Under the pieces are notes generated by a model that was not told the origin of the DNA, searched no databases, and saw only the letters and a program-made list of their open reading frames with translations. The position numbers were made by a program, and so were the translations under genes. A DNA stretch of 64,000 nt from Jannaschia pohangensis. Lineage in GTDB: Bacteria; Pseudomonadota; Alphaproteobacteria; Rhodobacterales; Rhodobacteraceae. The first letter of the stretch is position 1. The number at the start of each line of letters is the position of its first letter. Where the stretch lies: NCBI RefSeq assembly GCF_900113875.1, contig NZ_FORA01000007.1, positions 1 to 64,000 on the forward strand, written 5' to 3'. Positions 28,218 through 36,137 of this stretch are shown here, in pieces.

Positions 28218-28221
28218 GGCC

Positions 28222-28252
28222 CAGTATAGTCCGATGAGCCGGTCAGTATAGT
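28222..28252 (-). repeat. Twin 9-base direct repeats upstream of the lipoprotein hydrolase
   Basis: CAGTATAGT occurs at 28222-28230 and 28244-28252, a period of 22 bases or two helical turns. On the minus strand each reads ACTATACTG and contains TATACT, close to a -10 box. They may be two binding sites for a dimeric or cooperative regulator, or tandem promoter elements. Confidence 0.45.
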
Positions 28253-28394
28253 GTTCAGGCCTCGCGGGACGTGTCCCGTGGGCCATTGCGACCCCCAGGT
28301 GGACTTGCTGGCGGGGGCGGCCAGGCTCTAGACAGGGGCGGAACCGCGCCCCGAGACCGCTGAAGGATACGGGGCCACAGCCATTGGAAACCCG

Positions 28395-29102
28395 ATGAAG
28401 ATCATCGCCTGGTCCGGCCCGCGCAACCTGTCGACGGCCATGATGTACAGCTTCGGCAATCGCCCCGATTTCGAGGTCATGGACGAGCCGTTCTATGCGG
28501 CCTACCTGGCAGCCACGGGCCTTGACCATCCAATGCGCGATGCTGTCATCGCCAGCCAGCCGACCGACCCCGAAGAGGTCGCCGCAATCTGTGCCGCCGA
28601 ACCTGCGCGGCATGGATATCAAAAGCAGATGGCCCATCACATGTTGCCCGGCTTCCCGATGGATTGGGCCGAGGGCGCGGTGCATGTCCACCTGATCCGC
28701 CACCCCGCCCGCGTCATCGCGAGTTACGGCGTCAAGCGCGACGATATCGCCGAGGCGGACATCGGCTTTGCCGCGCAGGCAGCGCTTTATGACCGCGTCG
28801 GCGGACTGGTTCTCGACACGGCCGATCTGCGCGACGATCCGGCGGGGATGCTGGCGCGATTGTGTGCGGCGGCGGGTGTGCCCTTCGATCCGGCCATGCT
28901 GTCCTGGCCTGCGGGCGGTCATGTTGCAGACGGTGTCTGGGCCGCGCATTGGTACAACGCGGTCCATCGCTCCACCGGGTTCGCGGGCCCCGAAGGCCCA
29001 TTGCCCGACGTGGCGCGGGACGATCTGCTGCGATCCGCGATGCCGTTCTACAATGCGATGAAGGCGCGGGCGCTTCAGCCTTCGGACCAGAGCGCCTCGT
29101 AG
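28395..29102 (+). CDS. Sulfotransferase-family-like P-loop protein
   Basis: The 235-residue protein opens with KIIAWSGPRNLSTAMMYSFGNR, which resembles the 5'-phosphosulfate-binding loop of PAPS-dependent sulfotransferases, and has HVHLIRHPARVIASYGVKR in the position of the 3'-phosphate-binding segment. The substrate is unknown and activity is inferred from fold only. Its last 28 bases overlap the convergent glycosyltransferase gene. Confidence 0.75.
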   Translation: MKIIAWSGPRNLSTAMMYSFGNRPDFEVMDEPFYAAYLAATGLDHPMRDAVIASQPTDPEEVAAICAAEPARHGYQKQMAHHMLPGFPMDWAEGAVHVHLIRHPARVIASYGVKRDDIAEADIGFAAQAALYDRVGGLVLDTADLRDDPAGMLARLCAAAGVPFDPAMLSWPAGGHVADGVWAAHWYNAVHRSTGFAGPEGPLPDVARDDLLRSAMPFYNAMKARALQPSDQSAS

Positions 29103-30121
29103 ACGCCTGCGATCCCCCGGGCCTCGCTTTCGATGGAATGCACCTGCACCGCGCGCTGGCGCGCGATCTGCGACATGGCCGCAAGGCGTGTCGGGTTCGA
29201 CAAAAGCCCGTTGATGGCGGCAGCGGCGTCTTCGACCAGATTATCTTCGGCCACCACGATCCCGGCGGCCCCGCCCCCGGTGAAGGTCCGGAAATCCCCG
29301 GTCGGCGACCCGACGAAGGGTACCGCCGACGCCATCCCTTCCAGCGGGGTTACCCCGTAGGGCTCATAGCGCGGCAGGGGCACGGTCAGGGTGCAGGCAC
29401 GGATCAGCGCGGGCATGTCGTCGGGCGCGATCTCTCCGGGGAAGAGCAGCCGGTCGGCCAGCCCGGCGGCGCGGGCCGTCTCCTTCAGCCCGTCCAGAAA
29501 GGCGGCATCCTGGGGCCGGGCGCGGCCCAGGACCAGCGCCGTGGTATCGGGATGCTGCGGCAGGACCCGCAGCATCGTCTCGACGAAGCGGTCGGTGCCC
29601 TTGGAGGTGCGGATGCGGCCCACGGCGGCGATACCGCGCTTGCCGGGATAGCCGGTCGCGGCCCAGGCGGCGGCGCGGTCGCGGGCGGGATGCCAGACAT
29701 CGCAATCCACCCCATGCGGGACGATGGCGCGGACGTGGGGCTTGCCCTCGGCGGCGGCGGGGATGGTCGCGATCAGCGCATCCATCCGCGACATCAGCCA
29801 GCGTGGAAAGATCGAATGCCGGTGCGTGCCCGCCGTGGTGAAGACGATCCGGATCGGCAGGCGCAGGATGTCGCGCGCGAAAAGGGCTGCACGCATCTCG
29901 TTGTTGCGCCGCACGTGCCAGATCGCGAAGGGGCGACCCTCGGGTGGGGTGGCGGTCAGTTTGCGCGCCTCGGCCACGGTTACCGGCGGCGGACATGCGG
30001 GCAGCGCATGACCCGCCAGCACCAGGTCGAACTGCCTGGCCTGCACCGGAATCAGCCGGGCGGCGGTTGAGGACACTCCGGTATAGCGTGGATTGAGGTT
30101 GGTGATGACGACCTCGGTCAT
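29075..30121 (-). CDS. Glycosyltransferase, family 4 type
   Basis: The 348-residue protein has a GT-B shape: GVSSTAARL near the N terminus, VPHGVDCDVW at the domain hinge, VGRIRTSKGTDRFVETML, and the donor-site region PRYEPYGVTPLEGMASAVPFV. The nucleotide sugar and acceptor are unknown. It starts four bases inside the end of an MsbA-like ABC exporter, so both may serve the same envelope glycolipid. Confidence 0.88.
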   Translation of the reverse strand: MTEVVITNLNPRYTGVSSTAARLIPVQARQFDLVLAGHALPACPPPVTVAEARKLTATPPEGRPFAIWHVRRNNEMRAALFARDILRLPIRIVFTTAGTHRHSIFPRWLMSRMDALIATIPAAAEGKPHVRAIVPHGVDCDVWHPARDRAAAWAATGYPGKRGIAAVGRIRTSKGTDRFVETMLRVLPQHPDTTALVLGRARPQDAAFLDGLKETARAAGLADRLLFPGEIAPDDMPALIRACTLTVPLPRYEPYGVTPLEGMASAVPFVGSPTGDFRTFTGGGAAGIVVAEDNLVEDAAAAINGLLSNPTRLAAMSQIARQRAVQVHSIESEARGIAGVYEALWSEG

Positions 30122-31998
30122 GCCGCACCCTCTCCGAATTGCAGATCGTGAAGCTGGGAATAGATGCCGCCCCGCGCCAGAAGCGCATCGTGGGTGCCAT
30201 GCTCCACCACCCGCCCCCGGTCGAGGACGAGGATCTGATCGGCATCCCGGACGGTCGAAAGCCGGTGCGCGATCACGAGGGTCGTACGCTTCTGGGCCAG
30301 ACGCTCCAGCGCGTCCTGAACCAGACGTTCCGATTTGGTGTCGAGGGCCGAGGTCGCCTCGTCCAGAAGCAGGATCGGAGCGTCGCGAAGCAGGGCGCGG
30401 GCGATGGCGATGCGCTGTCGCTGTCCCCCCGACAGGTTCGAGCCGCGCGGACCCGCCGGCGCATCGAGGCCGCCGGGCAGACCGCCGAGGAACTCGGTCA
30501 CATGGGCCGCGTCCAATGCGGCCTGCAACTGCGCCTCGGTGACATCCTCGCGCCCCATCAGAAGATTTTCGCGCAACGTCTCGTCGAAAAGCAGCGTATC
30601 CTGACTGACAACCGAAAAGAGCGAGCGCAGGTCGGCCACCGCAAGATCCGCGATGTCGATTCCGCCGAGGGTGACCCGCCCGGCCGAAGGCTCCACCAGC
30701 CGGGTCAGCACGTTGAACACGGTGCTCTTGCCCGCGCCCGACAGGCCGACCAGCGCCGTGGTGGTTCCGGCTTCGGCCACGAAATCGATGCCGCGCAGCA
30801 CCTCGTTTTCGCCGTACGACAGGGTCACGCCCTCGAACACGATATCGGTCCGGTCCGGCAGCGCGTCGACCCTGGCAGGCAGGGCGATCGAGGGCACGGT
30901 ATCGAGAAGCGCATAAATCCGGTCGAGCGACGCGATCATCGCCTGATAGGCCCCGGCCAGCCCGGCAAGACGGCGCAGCGGTTGAAAGGCCAGCGACATG
31001 GCGGTGAAGAACGACATGAATTCGCCCACCGATTTCTCGCCCGCGATGATCTGCGGCCCGCCGTAAATCAGGACGGCGAAGAACCCCAATCCGATGGCCA
31101 GATCGACCAATGCGGGAACCACGGCGATTCCGGCAAGCGTGCGCAGGGTGATGCGGACCATCTGTTCGGTCGCGATGCGAAAGCGGTTCTGCTGATAGCC
31201 TTCCATCGCGTTCAGCTTGATCGGCGTGATGCCATGGAAGATCTCGTCCAGCCGCGTCGTTCGCTGGCCCGCATTCTCGCGCAGCAGGACCGATTTCTTG
31301 CGCACGTACTGCTGCACGATGAGCGAGGGCGCAATCAGCAGCGGGGCGCCGACGATGGCCACCAGCGTCCAGATCGGATCGACCAGGACGGCGACGATCA
31401 TCAGCGACACGAGGCCCGCCAGATCCCGGGACGCACCGGTGATGATCTGCATCCAGGTATTCTGGATCGCGAGGACATCCCCCTGCACCCGTTCAATCAA
31501 TTGTCCGGGCGAATTGACGCTGAAGAAAGCGGAATCGAGCCGCAGCACATGGCCCAGAAGGTCCTGTTGCAATTCCGACGACGACCGGAACGCGACCCAT
31601 CCCATGATGAGCCGCTGCCCGATCCCCGCCAGCCCGCGCACCACGAACAAGAGCAGGATCGACAGCCCGACCCAGGTCAGAGCGTCGGCCCGCCCCTCGA
31701 CGAAGACGAGGTCGAACATCGGCTCCAGCATCTTGGCCAGAATACCGATCGTGCCGCCCTCGACGACCATCAGGAGCGCGCCCGCCACGATCCACCAGAG
31801 CCGCGGCCGAAGGTAGGTCTGCCACAGGCGGGCGAAGGAATTGCGCGGGTTGGACAGGGTCTGACCTTTCAGGACTTCGCCGCGAAGTAACGCAGGTTTC
31901 CGGGTGCGGGCAACCGTCGGTTCCGAAAGCCGCCGAAGACATTCGCCTTGCGTCGCCGGGGCAACTGCGAAATCTGGCGCGATGAACGATCTGGTCAC
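30118..31998 (-). CDS. ABC exporter, fused permease and ATPase (MsbA-like)
   Basis: The protein has a six-helix ABC transmembrane domain and a nucleotide-binding domain with Walker A GLSGAGKST, signature [16 protein letters not shown] and Walker [13 protein letters not shown], as in lipid or polysaccharide exporters. The start is uncertain. The only ATG, GTG or TTG before the first membrane helix is the GTG at 31998, which gives 626 residues and overlaps the divergent gene at 31982 by 17 bases. The first ~45 residues look unlike protein, so the real start may be a non-standard codon near 31860. Confidence 0.9.
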   Translation of the reverse strand: MTRSFIAPDFAVAPATQGECLRRLSEPTVARTRKPALLRGEVLKGQTLSNPRNSFARLWQTYLRPRLWWIVAGALLMVVEGGTIGILAKMLEPMFDLVFVEGRADALTWVGLSILLLFVVRGLAGIGQRLIMGWVAFRSSSELQQDLLGHVLRLDSAFFSVNSPGQLIERVQGDVLAIQNTWMQIITGASRDLAGLVSLMIVAVLVDPIWTLVAIVGAPLLIAPSLIVQQYVRKKSVLLRENAGQRTTRLDEIFHGITPIKLNAMEGYQQNRFRIATEQMVRITLRTLAGIAVVPALVDLAIGLGFFAVLIYGGPQIIAGEKSVGEFMSFFTAMSLAFQPLRRLAGLAGAYQAMIASLDRIYALLDTVPSIALPARVDALPDRTDIVFEGVTLSYGENEVLRGIDFVAEAGTTTALVGLSGAGKSTVFNVLTRLVEPSAGRVTLGGIDIADLAVADLRSLFSVVSQDTLLFDETLRENLLMGREDVTEAQLQAALDAAHVTEFLGGLPGGLDAPAGPRGSNLSGGQRQRIAIARALLRDAPILLLDEATSALDTKSERLVQDALERLAQKRTTLVIAHRLSTVRDADQILVLDRGRVVEHGTHDALLARGGIYSQLHDLQFGEGAA

Positions 31999-32377
31999 CT
32001 ATGGCGAAGACAGCTTCTTCACGCTCTCGGGCGGCGGACAGCTGGGCCTCGCGCTCCTGTCGCTGATCCTCTGGGCGCTTGCGGTTCTGCTGGTCTGGCG
32101 TCTGGCGCGCGGGCCCATCCGTGGCGCTGTCCTGGCCCTGGTGGTGTTCGTCCTGTTCGTCTGGCTCTCTCCGCAGATCTACTATGCCTACTACTTCCTG
32201 ATCTTCGACGACCTGCCCGTGCAGATCGTGATCAAGTCGCCGCCGGGCCCGGGATACCTGCTGCGTCTGCTGACCTTCACCCAGGAGGCATCGCTGTCGC
32301 GGCATGGGCAAGGTCTCCTCGGCTGGTCCCTCTTGTTGGTCGGCGTCGGGCGCGGATGGCGGAGGGCGGCCTTGTGA
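31982..32377 (+). CDS. Small integral membrane protein, hypothetical
   Basis: The 131-residue protein has three hydrophobic segments (about 18-42, 48-62 and 113-124) around a polar loop DLPVQIVIKSPPGPGYLL. I do not recognise the family. The following MFS gene overlaps its stop (GTGA), so the two are probably made together and may function together. It is divergent from the ABC exporter. Confidence 0.7.
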   Translation: MNDLVTYGEDSFFTLSGGGQLGLALLSLILWALAVLLVWRLARGPIRGAVLALVVFVLFVWLSPQIYYAYYFLIFDDLPVQIVIKSPPGPGYLLRLLTFTQEASLSRHGQGLLGWSLLLVGVGRGWRRAAL

Positions 32378-33537
32378 ACGCCGGTCTCGTCAGCCTGACC
32401 CTCGCCTATGTGCTCAGCCAGTTCTACCGCGCATTTCTCGCGGTCCTGGCCCCGGACCTGGCGGTCGATCTTGGCCTCGGCCCCGGTGATCTGAGCCGCG
32501 CGTCGGGATATTGGTTCCTGTCCTTCGCGGCGCTGCAACTGCCGGTTGGCTGGCTTCTGGACAGGGTCGGACCGCGCCGCACGGCGGCGGGCCTTCTGGG
32601 GATCTGCGGCGGAGGCGGGGCCGCGCTCTTCGCCCTGGCGCAGGCGCCCTGGCAGGTCGAGGTGGCGATGGTCCTGATCGGAGCGGGCTGCGCGCCGGTC
32701 CTGATGGCCAGCTACTACATCTTTGCCCGCGTCTATCCGGTGGCGGTCTTCGCCACGCTGGCCGGCGTGTTGATCGGCGTCGGCTCGCTCGGGAATATCG
32801 CGGCCTCGGTCCCTTTGGGATGGGCGGCCGAGACCTTGGGCTGGCGCGGGGCCATGGGCTTTCTGGCGGCGGCGACGATGCTGGTCGCCCTCGCCTGTCA
32901 CCTGCTGGTGCGCGACCCCGCGCCGACCGACGACACGGGACCGAGAGGCTCCCTGCTCGACTTGCTGAAGATCCCGGCGATGTGGGCGATCCTGCCGATG
33001 ATGATGGTCAACTACGCCCCGGCAGCGGGCCTGCGTGGGCTGTGGGCCGGGCCCTACGTGGCCGATATCTACGATCCGGCCTTCGTCGGAAGGGTCACGC
33101 TGGTCATGGGGGTGGCGATGATCCTGGGCAGTTTCGCCTATGGCCCGCTGGACCGGGTGTTCGGCACGCGCAAATGGATCGTGTTCACGGGCAACCTTCT
33201 GGGGGCAATCGTCTGCGGCCTGCTGTGGTTGGTGCCGATGCCGGGGCTGGTGATGGCGACGGTCGCCCTGGCCCTGATCGGCGCCTTCGGGTCCAGCTTT
33301 CCGATGCTCGTCGCCCATGGCCGGTCGTTCTTTCCGCCGCGTCTGGTGGGGCGGGGCGTCACGCTCATGAACCTCTTCGGGATCGGCGGAGTCGGCGTGA
33401 TGCAATTCGCGACCGGGCCGCTCTTCGAAAGGGCGGGCGGGGGCATCGCGGGCTATCAGGCGCTGTTCGGGGTCTTCGCCCTGGCCCTGCTTCTGGGTTG
33501 CCTCGTCTATGCCTTCGCGCCCGACAAGACGGACTGA
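32374..33537 (+). CDS. MFS transporter
   Basis: The ~387-residue protein has about twelve membrane segments, with LDRVGPRRT as the loop 2-3 motif and YGPLDRVFGTRKWIV as its repeat in the second half. The substrate is unknown. The GTG at 32374 has GGAGGG seven bases upstream and overlaps the preceding stop as GTGA, so it is preferred over the in-frame ATG at 32356. The longer open frame is shadow. Confidence 0.88.
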   Translation: MNAGLVSLTLAYVLSQFYRAFLAVLAPDLAVDLGLGPGDLSRASGYWFLSFAALQLPVGWLLDRVGPRRTAAGLLGICGGGGAALFALAQAPWQVEVAMVLIGAGCAPVLMASYYIFARVYPVAVFATLAGVLIGVGSLGNIAASVPLGWAAETLGWRGAMGFLAAATMLVALACHLLVRDPAPTDDTGPRGSLLDLLKIPAMWAILPMMMVNYAPAAGLRGLWAGPYVADIYDPAFVGRVTLVMGVAMILGSFAYGPLDRVFGTRKWIVFTGNLLGAIVCGLLWLVPMPGLVMATVALALIGAFGSSFPMLVAHGRSFFPPRLVGRGVTLMNLFGIGGVGVMQFATGPLFERAGGGIAGYQALFGVFALALLLGCLVYAFAPDKTD

Positions 33538-33805
33538 GGGGGTCGGTCGGGGCGGCGATGACTTTGGCCAGCGGCTGCGTCCTGTCGGCAACAAGCGGCC
33601 TCCGCGCGCCTTGTTTTGCGGGGGTTTGCGCGATGCACCAGCGGTACACCCCCTGTACACCCCCCGTACATACGATAGTGTGCCACGAGCGTTCGCCGGG
33701 GGCTCGCCCACGCAACAGCAGGCTGCTCTGTGTATCGGGGGCTGTGGCAGGTGCCGCCGCGAGGAATCGCGGGTGAAGCAGGCACTGTTTCGACGCCTCC
33801 CGCCG
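33538..33805. other. Intergenic region left of the RNA-repair cassette
   Basis: About 270 bases contain the 11-base repeats and a hairpin CCGCGA-GGAA-TCGCGG (33757-33772) downstream of the kinase gene that may aid termination; no T run follows. I see no gene or recombination site here. Confidence 0.4.
33644..33674. repeat. 11-base tandem repeats built on GTACACCCCC
   Basis: GTACACCCCCT (33644-33654), GTACACCCCCC (33655-33665) and a decayed third copy GTACATACG (33666-33674) follow each other exactly, so GTAC cores recur every 11 bases. They lie in the gap between the MFS gene and the RNA-repair cassette. This looks like an array of protein-binding sites on one DNA face, or a small slipped repeat. 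Confidence 0.55.
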
Positions 33806-34945
33806 TCACCGGGATACGACGGTTATTTTTTGCGCCTCCCACATCTCGGGTGGTTCGAGCTTCCGAACGAGATGATCAAGGACTGCATTAGGGACCGCGT
33901 CTGACCGGTTTCTGTTTTGCCGACGCAATTGGTCGGGACAGACTTCCAGGTAGACGATCTCGATCCACGCACCGTAGTCACGCAACAGCCGCAATACCTT
34001 CGACCTGTTTTGCCGTGTTACATTTGTGGCGTTCCAGACGAAATCGGTCCCGGCCCGCAGGTATTCTCTGGCCCTTTCATGGGCGGCCTGGATCACTTGG
34101 CCCTGGTTGTCAGTGGCTGATACACCCAGTTCATCACGGATCAGGTCCAGGCTGACGACAGGGTGATCCGGACGATGCCTGGATATCCATGTGTCTTTGC
34201 CAGCGCCGGGCAAGCCTGCCATCACTGTAACGCTGCATTTGAAGTCTTCATGCGCAGTGTAGTGAGGATCGCGATCATCAAGTTCTAAGAATGCGACGCG
34301 GCTTTCGTCGTTGGCGAAGGTGAACGGCGTGCTCAGACATCCGCCTTCCTGAAACGTCAGTCCGGCAAGGCTGACACTTTCCAGAATAGCCTGTTGATCG
34401 TGACACAGGCGGCCCAATGCGTCTGCTTTGGCATGGAGACACAGATGATCGGGTCTGCATCGCCAGGACGTTGCAATCGCCAGCCGTACCGGGTCAGGCC
34501 GCTCGATAAGCCAGAACGGCAGCTGATGATGCGCGATGATCCCGCACAGAGCTTCTCGCCATGCAAAAGGCGATCGCGCATGCCAAAGCAATTGTCGGGC
34601 AATGGACGCCCCGACCCGTGAATGACCACGGGACGAAATGCGTCCATTTCCCTCATGTAATGTCACTGAAGGTTTGCCGACATCATGCAGAACCGCCGCC
34701 CAGAACAGATAGCTCCGGTCATCGGGCGACAGGTTTTGCCAATCGGGGTCGGCGACCAGTGCTTCCACGACCATCCGGGTGTGGGTTCCCACATCGCCTT
34801 CCGCATGATGAATTGGGTCCTGCGGGCAAGTGTCCAGTGTCGTCAATTCAGGCCAAATCGGCCAGATCGCAGCCCAATCGACGGTCCAGTGTGGACCGAC
34901 TGGAACCAGCGACAGCAGGTCATCGTGCGCAATTGTGGGTTTCAT
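33806..34945 (-). CDS. HD-Pnk: HD phosphohydrolase fused to polynucleotide 5'-kinase (RNA end healing)
   Basis: The 379-residue protein has two halves. Residues ~35-200 form an HD domain: His55 in VGTHTRM, VLHDVGKP (His87-Asp88), His108, AHHQLP (His139-140), and Asp175. Residues ~238-379 form a P-loop kinase: GLPGAGKDT (244-252), SLDLIRDELG with probable base Asp267, and NVTRQNR with lid-like Arg311/314. This layout matches bacterial HD-Pnk proteins, where HD removes 2',3'-phosphate ends and the kinase phosphorylates 5'-OH ends. It begins five bases after the RNA ligase stop. The ATG at 34945 is preferred; ATGs at 34957 and 34960 are possible. GC content is visibly below that of the neighbours. 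Confidence 0.85.
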   Translation of the reverse strand: MKPTIAHDDLLSLVPVGPHWTVDWAAIWPIWPELTTLDTCPQDPIHHAEGDVGTHTRMVVEALVADPDWQNLSPDDRSYLFWAAVLHDVGKPSVTLHEGNGRISSRGHSRVGASIARQLLWHARSPFAWREALCGIIAHHQLPFWLIERPDPVRLAIATSWRCRPDHLCLHAKADALGRLCHDQQAILESVSLAGLTFQEGGCLSTPFTFANDESRVAFLELDDRDPHYTAHEDFKCSVTVMAGLPGAGKDTWISRHRPDHPVVSLDLIRDELGVSATDNQGQVIQAAHERAREYLRAGTDFVWNATNVTRQNRSKVLRLLRDYGAWIEIVYLEVCPDQLRRQNRNRSDAVPNAVLDHLVRKLEPPEMWEAQKITVVSR

Positions 34946-34949
34946 GGGC

Positions 34950-35762
34950 CTACGCATCATAGGCCCCTTGCACGCCGAGCACCGGGGCAAAGATATCGAC
35001 CCCGTCTGCCAGGATATTCGGCAAAATCGGGCGGTCATGCCAATGACCGTCAGCCGCTTCGATAGCTTGAAGGAAATCGGAACGAACGAACTTGAACCGC
35101 TCGAGCACGTGGTCCGCGTCTTCCTTTTTCAGATACAGCCCCTCGGCCAGGTCGCTATCCTCTGTCTGCTGATCGACCATGTCAGGACGGCTGCCGGATC
35201 GTTCTGTGGCTACCGCCAGGGCCTGCCGCCAATCCGCTGACTTATACGGTGTCGGGCGGGTCAACTCGCTCAGGTGTTCGACGGACAGAACTTCCCCTTC
35301 ATGCACCACGGGGACAGGCATGATCGGCAACCCGGTCAGCAAAGACCTCCGCGCGGCTGTGCTGAGGAATGCGGCGTTGTCCCGATCCAGCACGTCAAAT
35401 TCCATGAAGTAGTGAGGCAAGCGATCGTAGAAAACCGTGTGCTTGGCATACATCCATTCGCCATACATGACGAAACGATCGCCCAGAACAGGGTGCAAGA
35501 CATGAGCATGGGCCGCTGCCCAGGTCTTGAGCAGGGCAAAGTGACGCTCACGACCACCACCCGTCAGGTAATGCCCCCGGCTTTGCAAAAGCAGGTTGCC
35601 GTCCGGGTCAAAGGACAAAGCGGAATTGGCACCATCGAGCTTTTCCTCAAAAACCAGGCGTTCGCCTTTAAGATCCTTGATTGGTTTATCATCCGCCATA
35701 TCGCCCAATTGAAGGCGCGAACCTTCAACGTGCCGCGTGCGCGGGTATTTGTAGATATTCAT
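34950..35762 (-). CDS. ATP-dependent RNA ligase (Rnl-type)
   Basis: The 270-residue protein has nucleotidyltransferase motifs in order: motif I EEKLDGAN with the AMP-accepting Lys41, the motif III-like region YGEWMYAKHTVFY (100-112) then FMEFDVLD, motif IV EGLYLKKE (207-214), and motif V ERFKFVR with Lys224. It begins with KYPRTRHVEGSRLQ, typical of a family of short bacterial RNA ligases. It should join 3'-OH and 5'-phosphate ends, and it precedes the end-healing enzyme in a two-gene operon. The start is the ATG at 35762, one codon after a GTG. Confidence 0.88.
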   Translation of the reverse strand: MNIYKYPRTRHVEGSRLQLGDMADDKPIKDLKGERLVFEEKLDGANSALSFDPDGNLLLQSRGHYLTGGGRERHFALLKTWAAAHAHVLHPVLGDRFVMYGEWMYAKHTVFYDRLPHYFMEFDVLDRDNAAFLSTAARRSLLTGLPIMPVPVVHEGEVLSVEHLSELTRPTPYKSADWRQALAVATERSGSRPDMVDQQTEDSDLAEGLYLKKEDADHVLERFKFVRSDFLQAIEAADGHWHDRPILPNILADGVDIFAPVLGVQGAYDA

Positions 35763-35805
35763 CACTGTCTCACGATTTTATCGATTGATCACACAGAAAT
35801 GCCCG

Positions 35806-35840
35806 ACACAAATTGTCAGGGCGTTGATCGAGATTTGTGT
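35806..35840. promoter_or_regulatory. Inverted repeat upstream of the RNA-repair operon
   Basis: ACACAAAT (35806-35813) and ATTTGTGT (35833-35840) are exact inverted copies, 27 bases centre to centre, 44-78 bases before the RNA ligase ATG. A partial copy, ACACAGAAAT, lies at 35790-35799 nearer the gene. This is a candidate operator. I could not settle a -35/-10 pair; TAAAAT near 35773-35778 on the minus strand is one weak -10 option. Confidence 0.5.
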
Positions 35841-36137
35841 GCAACGATTACATCGGACTTCCGCGGGATCCGGGGTTGAAACAGGGTTCTGCGCCTAGCG
35901 TTGACTGGTTGGAAAATCAACAGAAGATCTTGAGATTGGGTTTTCCGGAGCAGCGTGTTCTCAATATACCCGGAGCCCGCTGCCCTTGCGACGCGCAACT
36001 GTCCGCTGGTCCGCTGTCAGCGTCGTCGCCAAGGCGAGCCGCAGCGCGCGGAACCGGGGGTGCACCAACCCCGCCTTTACCCGACGCCGCAACGGGTATA
36101 GGCGACGACCGCTTCCAACCCCTCAGGAGAAGATGAG
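35841..36137. other. Intergenic region between RNA-repair operon and asd
   Basis: About 300 bases hold the divergent promoters. The left part is AT-richer, with GTTGA...TCAAC around a Trp-less loop near 35901. The right part returns to high GC and ends with CAGGAGAAG, the asd ribosome binding site. Short open frames here look like noise. Confidence 0.4.

Noticed and set aside
33538-36137. Search for direct repeats flanking the RNA-repair cassette as integration sites
   Set aside because: By eye no matching repeats of useful length were found at the two ends, and no integrase or tRNA gene is adjacent.
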